Part shown: positions 1 through 8,062 of the stretch, in pieces
Layout: each line of letters starts with the position of its first letter
Position numbering within the stretch: the stretch's first letter is position 1
Assembly: GCF_003012745.1 (NCBI RefSeq)
Contig: NZ_PXYK01000036.1
Location: 1-52,856 of the forward strand
Length of the DNA: 52,856 bases
Reading direction: 5' to 3'
Source: Kumtagia ephedrae
GTDB lineage: Bacteria; Pseudomonadota; Alphaproteobacteria; Rhizobiales; Rhizobiaceae
Position numbers and translations under genes: made by a program
The notes under the pieces: generated by a model
What the model was told of the DNA's origin: nothing
The model's input: only the letters and a program-made list of their open reading frames with translations
The model's database searches: none

Positions 1-887
1 ACAACCCGGCCTTCGTGCATGGCGGGCCGTTCGCCAACATCGCCCATGGCTGCAACTCGGTGGTGGCCACCACCACGGCGCTGAAGCTCGCCGACTATGT
101 GGTGACGGAGGCCGGCTTCGGCGCCGACCTCGGCGCGGAAAAGTTCTTCGACATCAAATGCCGCAAGGCCGGGCTCAAGCCGGCCGCCGCCGTCATCGTG
201 GCCACCGTGCGCGCCCTGAAGATGAATGGCGGAGTGAAGAAGGAAGACCTTTCCAAGGAGAACGTCGAGGCGGTGAGAAAAGGCTGCGCCAATCTCGGCC
301 GCCACATCGAGAACGTAAAACAGTTCGGCGTGCCGGCAGTCGTCGCCATCAATCATTTCCATTCCGACACGCCGGCCGAGATCCAGGCGATGAAGGACTA
401 TGTCGCCGGCATGGGCGAGGAGGCGGTTCTGTGCCGCCACTGGGCCGAGGGTTCGGCCGGCATCGAGGCGCTCGCCAACAAGGTGGTGCAGCTCGCCGAG
501 AGCGGCGCCTCGCAGTTCGCGCCGCTCTATGCCGACGACGTCCGGCTGTTCGACAAGATCGACACCATCGTCAAGCGCATCTATCGCGGCTCGGAGGCGA
601 TCGCCGACAAGAGCGTGCGCGACCAGCTGAAGGCCTGGGAGGACGCCGGCTACGGCAAATTGCCGGTGTGCATGGCCAAAACCCAGTATTCGTTCTCGAC
701 CGACCCCAACCTCAGGGGCGCGCCGACCGGCCATGTGGTGCCGGTGCGCGAGGTGCGGCTGGCCGCCGGCGCAGGCTTCGTGGTGGCCATCTGCGGCGAG
801 ATCATGACCATGCCCGGCCTGCCCAAGGCACCATCCTCCGAGAAGATCTTCCTCAACGAAGAGGGGCAGATCGAGGGGCTGTTCTGA
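1..887 (+). CDS. fhs: Formate-tetrahydrofolate ligase, C-terminal part (5' end outside window)
   Basis: ATP-dependent formate-THF ligase makes 10-formyl-THF in cytosolic one-carbon metabolism. The reading frame is open from base 3, so the gene enters from upstream; about 294 residues remain of a family near 555. The visible part begins [19 protein letters not shown], a hallmark of the family, followed by [25 protein letters not shown]. The C-terminus has [45 protein letters not shown], here read in pieces, the folate-binding end region of the family. It ends at a TGA and is followed by a strong hairpin at 937-968. Identification is firm; only the start is unknown. A GTG at 15 is an internal codon, not the start. 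Confidence 0.97.
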   Translation, partial: NPAFVHGGPFANIAHGCNSVVATTTALKLADYVVTEAGFGADLGAEKFFDIKCRKAGLKPAAAVIVATVRALKMNGGVKKEDLSKENVEAVRKGCANLGRHIENVKQFGVPAVVAINHFHSDTPAEIQAMKDYVAGMGEEAVLCRHWAEGSAGIEALANKVVQLAESGASQFAPLYADDVRLFDKIDTIVKRIYRGSEAIADKSVRDQLKAWEDAGYGKLPVCMAKTQYSFSTDPNLRGAPTGHVVPVREVRLAAGAGFVVAICGEIMTMPGLPKAPSSEKIFLNEEGQIEGLF

Positions 888-936
888 GGGGCCGAACTCC
901 CAGGATCGCGGACCATCTGGGTCCGCCGCCTCCCTT

Positions 937-973
937 CGGCCTGGCATCGCAACGGCGATGCCAGGCCGTGTTT
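937..973 (+). terminator. Rho-independent-type terminator after fhs
   Basis: A perfect 13-bp stem, CGGCCTGGCATCG (937-949) with its complement (956-968), has a 6-nt loop and is followed by TGTTTG. A second smaller hairpin, GCGGACC/GGTCCGC, lies just upstream (908-926). It lies between convergent genes (fhs plus, RHH gene minus), so it may serve both. The T-tract is short. Confidence 0.7.
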
Positions 974-1059
974 GCGTCGGCCGCCGAGCTTCCCCGGTGT
1001 CTCGACTGGAGATCGGAACGGCCCGAGGCAAGCGGTGCCACGGGCCCTGATACAAGACC

Positions 1060-1293
1060 TTAATTGCCGCCCGTGCGTTTCAGCCACTCCAGCACATGGA
1101 CGCGGATCGCCGAGGACAGGTTGGCATCGCGCGGCCGCGCCGCGTCGATCTCCGCGATCAGCGCCGCCAGCGCCATGCCGCGCGCCGCCGCGATGGCGGC
1201 GAGCTCGTCGAAGAACGGTTTTTCGAGCGAGTAGCTGGTGCGGTGCCCGCGGATGACCACGGAGCGCTTGCGCACCGTACTCACGCAAGGCAT
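1060..1293 (-). CDS. Ribbon-helix-helix domain protein (RHH_4 type)
   Basis: Small protein of 77 residues from the ATG at 1293 (MPCVSTVRKRSVVIRGHRTS); a GTG at 1323 would add ten residues. The core SVVIRGHRTSYSLEKPFF, then ALAALIAEIDAAR and the ending HVLEWLKR, matches the short alphaproteobacterial RHH family. In it a beta strand (VVIRGHRTS) would pair in a dimer and contact DNA, or another partner. It is the last gene of a minus-strand set sspB-DUF4169-RHH with short spacing, so probably co-transcribed. Its target is unknown. Family call is good, function unassigned. Confidence 0.85.
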   Translation of the reverse strand: MPCVSTVRKRSVVIRGHRTSYSLEKPFFDELAAIAAARGMALAALIAEIDAARPRDANLSSAIRVHVLEWLKRTGGN

Positions 1294-1329
1294 CCCGGCT
1301 GTGATCCGGGGGCTGGGCACCACGGAGCG

Positions 1330-1524
1330 TCAGTCCTGCGCGGCATCGTCGCCGTCGCGCCGGTGCGCCTCCACATGGGTGCGCAGCCGTTCGGCCTCGA
1401 TCCGGTCGCGCTGCTTCTCGGCCTTGCTGCGGCCGTGGCGGGCGCGGTTCTCGTCGGCGCGGCGCGTTTCATCCTCGCGCTTACGCTGCTTGCGCACGCC
1501 GCGCAGGTTGACGACGTCGCCCAC
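1330..1524 (-). CDS. DUF4169 family small basic protein
   Basis: A 64-residue, highly charged protein. It starts MGDVVNLRGVRKQRKRED and continues with a long Arg/Lys/Glu-rich predicted helix containing RHGRSKAEKQRDRIEAER. This is the pattern of DUF4169, found in alphaproteobacteria and of unknown function. It begins 7 nt after the sspB stop and lies just before the RHH gene, so the three look like one operon. The N-terminal DVVNLRGVRK resembles the C-terminal DVVSLDAFRK of SspB encoded just upstream; see findings. Confidence 0.85.
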   Translation of the reverse strand: MGDVVNLRGVRKQRKREDETRRADENRARHGRSKAEKQRDRIEAERLRTHVEAHRRDGDDAAQD

Positions 1525-1531
1525 GGCGAGG

Positions 1532-2071
1532 CTACTTCTTGCGGAAGGCGTCGAGCGACACCACGTCGGCGCCCTTGCCGTCCTCGGCGTCGGCCTCCGC
1601 CCTGGCGGGTGCCGGCTTCGGCTCGCCCTTCTTCGGGGCTGCGGCCGGCCGCGCCGGCTTGTCGACGGCGACCGGCTTGCCCGGCTTCGGCGCCTCGGCC
1701 TCCGGCGACGACTCCATCGCCACGTCGAACTCCATCTCGAAGGTGACGGACGGGTCGTAGAAGCCGCGCACGGCGGAGAAGGGGATTTCCAGCTTCTCCG
1801 GCACGTCGGAGAAGGAGAGCACGATCTCGAAGCCGGTCTCGGTGACCTTCAGGTCCCAGTACTGGAACTGGATGACGATGGTCATCTGCTCAGGATAACG
1901 CTCGCGCAGGCGCGGCGAGATGCGCACGCCGGGCGCGCCGGTGAGGAAGGTGATGTAGAAATGGTGGTTGCCCGGCAGGCCGGTGCGCGCTACCTCGGCC
2001 AGCACCTTGCGCATGACGCCGCGCAGGGCCTCCTGGGCGAGGATGTCGTAGCGGATGTGGTCTTCGGCCAT
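1532..2071 (-). CDS. sspB: SspB-alpha, ClpXP adaptor
   Basis: SspB tethers ssrA-tagged and other substrates to the ClpXP protease in the cytoplasm. The 179-residue protein has a conserved body of about 115 residues (MAEDHIRYDILAQEALRGV, GNHHFYITFLTGAPGVR, MTIVIQFQYWDLKV, FEIVLSFSDVPEKLEIPF). A low-complexity Pro/Ala/Lys linker follows, then the conserved tail DVVSLDAFRKK, expected to be the ClpX-binding peptide. This is the alphaproteobacterial SspB form. The tmRNA that supplies the degradation tag is in this same window (about 8.0-8.26 kb). Confidence 0.93.
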   Translation of the reverse strand: MAEDHIRYDILAQEALRGVMRKVLAEVARTGLPGNHHFYITFLTGAPGVRISPRLRERYPEQMTIVIQFQYWDLKVTETGFEIVLSFSDVPEKLEIPFSAVRGFYDPSVTFEMEFDVAMESSPEAEAPKPGKPVAVDKPARPAAAPKKGEPKPAPARAEADAEDGKGADVVSLDAFRKK

Positions 2072-2191
2072 CGCGGCACAGGTTCCGAGTGAGTCGACTG
2101 CCCCTACCTCTAATGAAGCTTGGCGCGGTCGTAAACGGAATATAGGGACACGGGACCGTGCGGTCAGGGTTCCGTCGCGGCAGACGCCGGC

Positions 2192-2839
2192 TCAGGACCG
2201 GCGGGCAAAGGCGCGCAGGAAGGTGCGCACCGCATTGTCGGCCGAGCGTGCCAGTTCCTCCGGGGCGATGTCGTCGCCGAGCAGCAGGGCGATCTGCAGG
2301 TCGGCGTTGATCAGCGCCAGGAACTGGCGGGCGGCGAGGTCGGGGTCGTCGAGCTCCAGATGGCCGGCAAGCGCGAGGCGGGCGAGCCGGGCGGCCAGCG
2401 CCGACCAGACGCGGGCCGGGCCGTTGTCGCGCCAGTCGGCGAACAGATCGGGGTAGCGGTCGCCCTCCGACTGGATCAGCTTGCGCAGGAACTTTCCGTC
2501 CCGGTTGCAGATGCAGTTGCGCATCAGCCGCACCGCGAAGGTGGAGAGGTCGGCCTGCAGATCGACGGGCTTGTCGGGAAAGGTCGCAAGCGTCTCGAAG
2601 ATGCCGGCATTGATGCGCTCCGTCACGTCGCGCACCACCGCCCGGAACAGCTTTTCCTTGTCGCCGTGATGGTTGTAGATGGTCTGGCGCGACACGTTGG
2701 CTTGGGCGGCGATCATGTCGATGTTGGTGCCGCCGAAGCCTTCGCGGCAGAACACGCAGGCGGCAGCATCGATGATGGAGACGCGCTTCTCCAGATGGCC
2801 GCGAGGGCCGGCTATGTCAGGAACCGTGACAGTTGGCAT
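2192..2839 (-). CDS. TetR/AcrR family transcriptional regulator
   Basis: A 215-residue regulator starting at the ATG at 2839 (MPTVTVPDIAG); the open frame runs further upstream but that part overlaps the operator region. Residues 20-65 form the TetR DNA-binding domain (SIIDAAACVFCREGFGGTNI, then IAAQANVSRQTIYNHHGDKE). The C-terminal region (LMRNCICNRDGKFLRKLIQ, RQFLALINADLQIALLLGDD) resembles AefR-like TetR C-terminal domains. It is divergent from the MFS exporter gene 160 bp away, with a palindrome between them at 2867-2888, so it probably represses the exporter and perhaps itself. The ligand is unknown. Confidence 0.9.
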   Translation of the reverse strand: MPTVTVPDIAGPRGHLEKRVSIIDAAACVFCREGFGGTNIDMIAAQANVSRQTIYNHHGDKEKLFRAVVRDVTERINAGIFETLATFPDKPVDLQADLSTFAVRLMRNCICNRDGKFLRKLIQSEGDRYPDLFADWRDNGPARVWSALAARLARLALAGHLELDDPDLAARQFLALINADLQIALLLGDDIAPEELARSADNAVRTFLRAFARRS

Positions 2840-2866
2840 CACGGATTTGTATATAGCTGATTGACA

Positions 2867-2888
2867 TTTTGGACAAGCCCGTCCAAAA
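2867..2888. promoter_or_regulatory. Candidate TetR operator
   Basis: A perfect inverted repeat, TTTTGGAC (2867-2874) and GTCCAAAA (2881-2888), separated by 6 nt. It lies in the divergent intergenic region between the tetR-type gene and the MFS gene, directly after a TTGACA (2861-2866) that could be a -35 box. Arm length and spacing fit a TetR dimer site. Confidence 0.6.
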
Positions 2889-2998
2889 AACTCGACATCC
2901 ATTTGCTGGGCGTGCTGCCGTCGGAGGAGCGGCAGCGCCAAAAATCCAGCCGCCCCACGGCATTCGGCCGTACCGGCCCAACCGAAACGAGCTTGGTC

Positions 2999-4204
2999 AT
3001 GCAGCAGAAATTCCTCCGCACCGCGGTCGTCCTCGGCCTGCTATCGGCGATCGGCCCCTTCGCCGTCGACATGTACCTGCCGGCGCTGCCGACCATCGGC
3101 CAGGACCTGCGGGCCAGCACAAATGCCGTGCAGATGAGCCTGCTGGTGTTCTTCGTCTCGATGGGACTCGGCCAGATCGTCGTCGGGCCGATCTCCGACA
3201 TGGTCGGCCGCCGCGCTCCGCTGCTGGTCGGCCTCGGCCTGTTCATCATCGGCAGCATCGGCTCCGCGCTGGCGCCGACGGTGGAGTCGCTGATCGCCTT
3301 CCGTTTCCTGCAGGGCTTCGGCGCCTGCGCCGGCATGGTGGTGCCGAGGGCGATTGTGCGCGACCTGCATACCGGCAACGACGCGGCGCGGCTGATGTCG
3401 CTGCTGATGCTGGTCTTCAGCGTGTCGCCGATCCTGGCGCCGCTGACCGGCAGCGTCATCATCGAGAGCTTCGGCTGGCGCGCGGTGTTCTGGGCGGTGA
3501 CGATCGCGGCGGTGGTCGCGGCGGTCATGCTGATGACCGCGCTGCAGGAGACGCGCCCGGCCGAGCACCGGGTCGGCAGCTCCTTCGCCAGCGCGCTGTC
3601 CGGCTACCGCTTCCTGCTCGGCGACCGCAATTTCCTCGGGCTCACCTTCATCGGCGGCTTCGGCATCTCCAGCTTCTTCGTCTATCTCGCCAGCTCGTCC
3701 TTCATCCTCATCGACCATTACGGCCTGTCGCCCTGGCTCTACAGCGTGTTCTTCTCCATCAACGCCGTCGCCTTCATCGGCATGTCGCAGCTCACCGGCA
3801 TGCTCGCCGACCGCTTCGGCCTGAAGCGCGTGGTGCGGGTCGCGGTCGTCGGCTACGCGGCGACCATGGTCGTGCTGCTGGCGGTCATGTCGACCGGCGT
3901 CGAGCAGCTCGCGGTGATGGCCTCGCTGCTGTTCGTCGGCTACGGCTTTCTCGGCCTGGTCATCCCGACGACCTCGGTGCTGGCGATGGAGGAGCACGGC
4001 GCGATCGCCGGCACTGCCTCGGCGCTGATGGGCACGCTGCATTTCGCCACGGGCGCCCTGGCGATGGCGGTGGCGGGCCTGTTCTTCGACGGCACGCCGC
4101 TACCGATGGTGACCGGCATCGCCGCCTGCGCCGTGATCGCCTTCGCGCTGACCCAACTCACGCTCGGACGCCGCCGCGCGGTCGCCGAGATGCCGGCCGA
4201 GTAG
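2999..4204 (+). CDS. Bcr/CflA-type MFS drug exporter
   Basis: Proton-driven inner-membrane exporter of the 12-helix major facilitator family, 401 residues. The start ATG at 2999 gives MQQKFLRTAVVLGLLSAIGP; the longer frame from 2861 would read through the operator. FAVDMYLPALPTIGQDL at the end of helix 1 is typical of the Bcr/CflA subgroup. The loop 2-3 motif GPISDMVGRR is at 63-72, and RFLQGFGACAGMVVPRAIVRD follows in helices 4-5. The drug specificity cannot be read from sequence. Regulation is probably by the divergent TetR protein. Confidence 0.9.
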   Translation: MQQKFLRTAVVLGLLSAIGPFAVDMYLPALPTIGQDLRASTNAVQMSLLVFFVSMGLGQIVVGPISDMVGRRAPLLVGLGLFIIGSIGSALAPTVESLIAFRFLQGFGACAGMVVPRAIVRDLHTGNDAARLMSLLMLVFSVSPILAPLTGSVIIESFGWRAVFWAVTIAAVVAAVMLMTALQETRPAEHRVGSSFASALSGYRFLLGDRNFLGLTFIGGFGISSFFVYLASSSFILIDHYGLSPWLYSVFFSINAVAFIGMSQLTGMLADRFGLKRVVRVAVVGYAATMVVLLAVMSTGVEQLAVMASLLFVGYGFLGLVIPTTSVLAMEEHGAIAGTASALMGTLHFATGALAMAVAGLFFDGTPLPMVTGIAACAVIAFALTQLTLGRRRAVAEMPAE

Positions 4205-4477
4205 GCCGGTCCACCGACTCCGGAGCGGGCGGCCCCGCTCTCTTGAAACGGAGGCGGACTGTGCTTTTCCGAACAAAGCCGGGCAATTCACGATAGCTGT
4301 AGATTTCTTGACAAAGTTGCACAAGTTTCATTGACCTGGCGCCAGTGTGGCGATAGTGGGGTGAAATTGTGGCGACGACGCGTCGCCTCTCCTCACGAAT
4401 AGCCAGCAGCGCCGGCGGTTTGTCCGCCCCAACCGTAGCCAGCAGATCATCATCAGCACTGGATACGGACGAAAAGC

Positions 4478-6634
4478 ATGCCTTGTCGGGTTGGATCGTT
4501 GGCGCGGCTGAACGCGGCGCTGCTGTTGAGTGCTGCCGCCTTGATGGTCCTGCCACCAGCGTCGGCCATGGCGCAGGCGGCGACGGCCGACGAGGCCGAG
4601 CAGAAGGAGGCGGATGCGGAAGCGGAAGCTGACGTGTCCGGGGCGGCCTCCGGGGCGACCGTACTGCAGCGGATCACCGTCGGCGGCCAGTCCGCCAAGG
4701 ACAAGGCCTACAAGACCCCCGCCGCCGTCACCTCGCTCGACGCCGTAGACGTCGAGCGGTTCGGCCAGAACAGCGTCGGCGACCTGCTGCGTACCGTCCC
4801 CGGCGTGTTCACCGAAAGCAATACGCGCTCACCCGCGCTTTCCGTCAACATCCGCGGCATGCAGGATTTCGGCCGCAACGCCGTCACCATCGACGGGGCG
4901 CGCCAGAACCTGCAGGTCAGCGGCCACGGCTCCAACGGCTGGGTGTTCGTCGATCCCAACCTGCTCGTCGGCATCGACGTTCAGCGCGGCATCGTCTCCA
5001 GCGCCCAGGGCTCGGGCGTCATCGGCGGCGCGGTCGATTTCCGCACCATCGGCGTGGATGACGTTGTGCAGCCCGGCCGCCAGTGGGGCGCGATGACCAA
5101 GACGACCTGGGGCGACAACGGCTTCGGCCGCTCCGGAATGGCCGCCGCCGGCGTCAGGCTGAACGAGGATTTCGGCTTCGCCGGCGCGATCAGCGGGCGC
5201 AAGTCCTCCGACTACACCGACGCCTGGGGTTTTCCCGTTGCGGGGACGGGCCAGGAGCTGTCATCGGGCCTGCTGAAGCTGAACGCCAATCCCGGGGAGG
5301 ACCAGAAGCTCGATCTCGGCGCCGTGCTGTACCGCAACGACTGGACCGTCGGCGCGACCGACATGGAGGCGGACGTCAACACCTTCACCGCGGCCTATTC
5401 CTTTACTCCGGTCGGCAACGACCTGATCGACCTCAGGATCAATGCCTACCACAACGACGCGGGCTTCGAGCAACTGTTCGGGCCGAGCCACATCTCCAGG
5501 AACACGCTGGTCGAGTACAAGGACAAGGGCACGGGTGGCAGCATCGCCAACACCTCCCGCTTCGACCTCGGTCAGGCGCAACTCGCCGTCGAATATGGTG
5601 GTGAATATTATTTCGACGCCGTGCGGACGACCGCGAGCTCGACGGTGGGCGGAACCCCCGACGGCGCCTATGGCGGCCTGACGCCCGCCGGCGACCGCGG
5701 CGTCGGCGGCGTGTTCTCGAAGTCGACGCTGAGCCTCGGCCGGTTCGACCTGATCGGCGCGCTGCGCTACGACGCCTATACGCTGACCGGCTCCGGCTAC
5801 AATACCTTTCCGGGCGGGCTGATCCCGGTCGGGCCGTTCAGCGTGGACAATTCCGAGGGCAAGCTGACCGGCAAGGGCACGCTGGCGTTCACACCGCTTG
5901 AGGGGATCCAGATCTACGGCTCCTGGGGCACGGGCTTTCGCCCGCCGGCCATCACCGAGACGCTGATGGCCGGCATCCATCCCGGCAACATGTCGTTCCT
6001 GCGCTTTCGGCCGAATCCGTTCCTCAAGCCGGAGGTCTCGACCGGCTGGGAGGTCGGCGCCAATCTCAGCTTCGACGGCCTGCTGTTCGCGGACGACCGG
6101 CTGCGCGTCAAGGCGAGCTATTTCGACAACGAGGTCGAGGACTACATCACCAGCGTCTGGTCGATCGCCGGCGGCATCAACTTCACCTACATGAACACGG
6201 CCGATCCGGCCCGGCTGAAAGGTTTCGAGCTCGAGGCCAACTACGACCTCGGTTATGTCTTCGCCGGCCTCGCCTATACCAACACCGATATCCGTCTTGC
6301 GCCGCCGGCTCCCACCTTCGGCCTGACGCTCACGCCGCCGAAGGAGGTGTGGACCGCCACCGCCGGCCTGCGCCTGTTCGACGAGCGACTGACGCTGGGC
6401 GGCCGCGTCCGCTTCGTCTCGGAATCCGAGGTATTCAATGTCCTCGGCACCATCACCCCGAACCCGGAGTACCGTCTGTACGACGCCTTCCTCAACCTGC
6501 AGGTGTCGGAGAATGTCAGCGCGTTCCTGACGGCCGAGAACATCACCAACGAAGGCTATCTCGTCGCCAAGGACAACTCCTTCCAGTACGGATCCGGCCG
6601 GACCATCATGGGCGGCTTCACGACGAAGTTCTGA
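4478..6634 (+). CDS. TonB-dependent haem/haemoglobin-type outer-membrane receptor
   Basis: A 718-residue outer-membrane beta-barrel that takes up an iron source with energy from TonB. Residues 1-33 are a signal peptide (…LPPASAMAQA). A plug domain spans about 75-190 (GDLLRTVPGVFTESNTRS, SVNIRGMQDFGRNAVTIDG). The pattern FRPP (487), His501 and NPFL (513) resembles the FRAP...His...NPNL region of bacterial haem receptors. The C-terminus ends in Phe as barrel proteins do. The text matches the hemoglobin/transferrin/lactoferrin receptor subfamily seen in rhizobia. No hmuSTUV genes or TonB are nearby. The 273-bp upstream region has TTGACA at 4308 but I could not recognise an Irr, Fur or RirA box. 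Substrate is inferred. Confidence 0.88.
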   Translation: MPCRVGSLARLNAALLLSAAALMVLPPASAMAQAATADEAEQKEADAEAEADVSGAASGATVLQRITVGGQSAKDKAYKTPAAVTSLDAVDVERFGQNSVGDLLRTVPGVFTESNTRSPALSVNIRGMQDFGRNAVTIDGARQNLQVSGHGSNGWVFVDPNLLVGIDVQRGIVSSAQGSGVIGGAVDFRTIGVDDVVQPGRQWGAMTKTTWGDNGFGRSGMAAAGVRLNEDFGFAGAISGRKSSDYTDAWGFPVAGTGQELSSGLLKLNANPGEDQKLDLGAVLYRNDWTVGATDMEADVNTFTAAYSFTPVGNDLIDLRINAYHNDAGFEQLFGPSHISRNTLVEYKDKGTGGSIANTSRFDLGQAQLAVEYGGEYYFDAVRTTASSTVGGTPDGAYGGLTPAGDRGVGGVFSKSTLSLGRFDLIGALRYDAYTLTGSGYNTFPGGLIPVGPFSVDNSEGKLTGKGTLAFTPLEGIQIYGSWGTGFRPPAITETLMAGIHPGNMSFLRFRPNPFLKPEVSTGWEVGANLSFDGLLFADDRLRVKASYFDNEVEDYITSVWSIAGGINFTYMNTADPARLKGFELEANYDLGYVFAGLAYTNTDIRLAPPAPTFGLTLTPPKEVWTATAGLRLFDERLTLGGRVRFVSESEVFNVLGTITPNPEYRLYDAFLNLQVSENVSAFLTAENITNEGYLVAKDNSFQYGSGRTIMGGFTTKF

Positions 6635-6691
6635 TCCAGGTGGGGCGGCCGGCTGGGGCCATTGGAAGGCTGGCACACAGGCAAGGCATGT

Positions 6692-7276
6692 TCAGCGGGG
6701 GTAGGGCGCCCTCGCGCGAACAAAGGCGAGGCGCTCGGAGACCGTAGTTTTCGGCACTTCGACGAGCGTATAGCCGCACGCGGCATAGGCCGCCGAAACC
6801 GCCTCGAAGGTGCGCACCGCCTCGTCGAAATCCTGCTTTCGCTCCTCGTCGCCGCTATAGATCTCCGGCCAGGGCGGCAGCACGAAGACGGTCGGGTGAT
6901 AGCGGAAGCGGTCCGCTGCGCTGCGGAAGTGGTCGGGGACGGGCAGCCCGCAGAGTTCCAGATAGCCGATGCAATCGGGAACGCCGCGGTCGAAGAACAC
7001 CGGGCCGGTCGTTTCGAGCGCCTGCGCGTGGGAGCGCATCTCCCAGGAAAGCATCAACTCGGCGAACAGCGCCCGGTTGCCCCAGGGCAGCGCGCTGCCG
7101 CCGACCGTGACCTGGTCGCGTATGACGCCGCGCCCGGCCTCCTCCGTGCCGGCGAAACCTTCGCCGCGCAAAGCGTCGATCAAAGTGGTCTTGCCGGAAC
7201 CGGGGCCGCCGGTCAGCACGAAGAAGGCGTCGGCTTGCAAAATGTTGTCTCTGGAGATTCGGTCTCGCGTACGCAC
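6692..7276 (-). CDS. AAA_28-type P-loop ATPase/kinase
   Basis: A 194-residue single-domain P-loop protein starting at a GTG (7276). Walker A is GGPGSGKTT (23-31), preceded by FFVLTGG. Also visible are EEAGRGVIRDQ and VFFDRGVPDCIGYL (a kinase-like switch with DRG) and an ending YTLVEVPKTTVSERLAFV. This is the AAA_28 group, related in fold to NadR-like and nucleoside kinases; its substrate is not known. It starts 9 nt after the HepT stop on the same strand, so it may be the third gene of an mntA-hepT-kinase unit. An inverted repeat lies exactly in the start region (7266-7285). Confidence 0.8.
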   Translation of the reverse strand: MRTRDRISRDNILQADAFFVLTGGPGSGKTTLIDALRGEGFAGTEEAGRGVIRDQVTVGGSALPWGNRALFAELMLSWEMRSHAQALETTGPVFFDRGVPDCIGYLELCGLPVPDHFRSAADRFRYHPTVFVLPPWPEIYSGDEERKQDFDEAVRTFEAVSAAYAACGYTLVEVPKTTVSERLAFVRARAPYPR

Positions 7277-7285
7277 GTGTACGCG
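7266..7285. promoter_or_regulatory. Inverted repeat at the AAA-kinase start
   Basis: CGCGTAC (7266-7272) and GTACGCG (7279-7285) are perfect 7-bp arms with a 6-nt spacer. They cover the GTG start codon of the kinase gene and end at the last base before the hepT stop. It could be an operator or an RNA hairpin that limits translation of the third gene. Function not shown. Confidence 0.35.
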
Positions 7286-7624
7286 TTAGCTTGAAGGTTC
7301 GCTCATCACTGCTGTGCGCAGCGTAGGCAGCGCCAGTTTCACGGTTTTCCAGATTTCTTTCGCCAGCACGCGTTCGTAGCTGTGTCGGTAGACGTTGCCC
7401 GCGCCCGCTACCGCCCGCCAATCGATCTCCGGGTGCCTTGATTTCAGGTTTTCATCCAGACGACGCGACGCTTCCGATATGATTTCGAGGCATCTGACGA
7501 CGGCATACAGGCGGAGGATGTCGGCGGCGAACTCTTCTGGTGCTAGCTCGCCGAGGAATTCTTCGGCGAGCGTTATCTGGGCAAGAATGTCCTGAAGGTG
7601 GCCCGAGGTTCTGTCAAAAGGCAT
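7286..7624 (-). CDS. HepT-like HEPN ribonuclease toxin (DUF86)
   Basis: A 112-residue all-helical HEPN protein, expected to be an RNase toxin neutralised by its MntA partner. The start ATG at 7624 (MPFDRTSGHLQDILAQ) overlaps the mntA end by 11 nt. Helices include YAVVRCLEIISEASRRLDENL and the active-site segment DWRAVAGAGNVYRHSYERV. His81 and Tyr83 give the HxY part of the usual RX4-6H motif, but the Arg expected before the Asn is Gly (GNVYRH). This subtype is seen in COG2361-like proteins, where a different Arg (here Arg80) may serve. Base composition is visibly less G+C-rich than the neighbours, suggesting transfer. Confidence 0.85.
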   Translation of the reverse strand: MPFDRTSGHLQDILAQITLAEEFLGELAPEEFAADILRLYAVVRCLEIISEASRRLDENLKSRHPEIDWRAVAGAGNVYRHSYERVLAKEIWKTVKLALPTLRTAVMSEPSS

Positions 7625-7910
7625 ATACGAGCTCACGTTCGACGTGGTCTCGCAAATATGGCTTGAGTGCGGCTCGGTTGACGACATCTACGGGGAGATC
7701 GAAGAGATCGGCGACCACGTTCTTGACGTGAGCGTAGTCGTAAATCGTTAGAACCGTCAGATCGTCCAAATCGACGGCAATATCGATGTCGCTGTCGTGT
7801 CGGTTCTCTCCGCGCGCCACCGATCCAAAAACGCCGGCATGAAGAACTCCATGCGGCCGCAACTCAGGCTCGGCCTTCTTCAGCGTTGCAAGGACATCGG
7901 CCAGTTTCAT
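7614..7910 (-). CDS. MntA-like minimal nucleotidyltransferase antitoxin
   Basis: A 98-residue MNT-fold nucleotidyltransferase. The catalytic pattern GSX10DXD is intact: Gly29-Ser30 (GSVARGENRHDSDIDIAVDL) with Asp41 and Asp43. In type VII HEPN/MNT systems the antitoxin AMPylates the HepT toxin on a tyrosine near its active site; Tyr83 of the neighbouring HepT would be the candidate. It is the first gene of the unit, overlaps hepT by 11 nt, and begins next to the 3' end of the ssrA gene. Confidence 0.88.
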   Translation of the reverse strand: MKLADVLATLKKAEPELRPHGVLHAGVFGSVARGENRHDSDIDIAVDLDDLTVLTIYDYAHVKNVVADLFDLPVDVVNRAALKPYLRDHVERELVYAF

Positions 7911-7941
7911 GGCGGCAGATTATCATGGAACAGAAGAAAGT

Positions 7942-7967
7942 GGAGGCTTCTGTTGCCAGGTGCCTCC
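7942..7967 (-). terminator. Hairpin near the 3' end of ssrA
   Basis: On the minus strand GGAGGC pairs with GCCTCC across a 14-nt loop, followed by a pyrimidine-rich ACTTTCTTCTG. It lies downstream of the tmRNA tag and just before mntA. It could be the transcription terminator or the last helix of the coding piece. Confidence 0.4.
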
Positions 7968-8023
7968 GGACCCCGCCTGAAGGTGCTAACCCACAGGGCT
8001 TGATTCGAGACTATCGCGCCGCA

Positions 8024-8062
8024 TTAAGCAGCGAGACGTGCCTCAGCATAGTTGTCGTTGGC
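8024..8062 (-). other. tmRNA tag-peptide reading frame
   Basis: Twelve codons plus TAA: GCC AAC GAC AAC TAT GCT GAG GCA CGT CTC GCT GCT TAA gives ANDNYAEARLAA. The final LAA is the ClpXP recognition end, and AxxNY resembles the SspB-binding part. SspB itself is encoded at 1532-2071. Confidence 0.95.

Noticed and set aside
4205-4477. Iron-responsive box (Irr, Fur or RirA) before the haem-type receptor
   Set aside because: I found no sequence close to these motifs; only isolated TTGAC-like words, so no operator is claimed.
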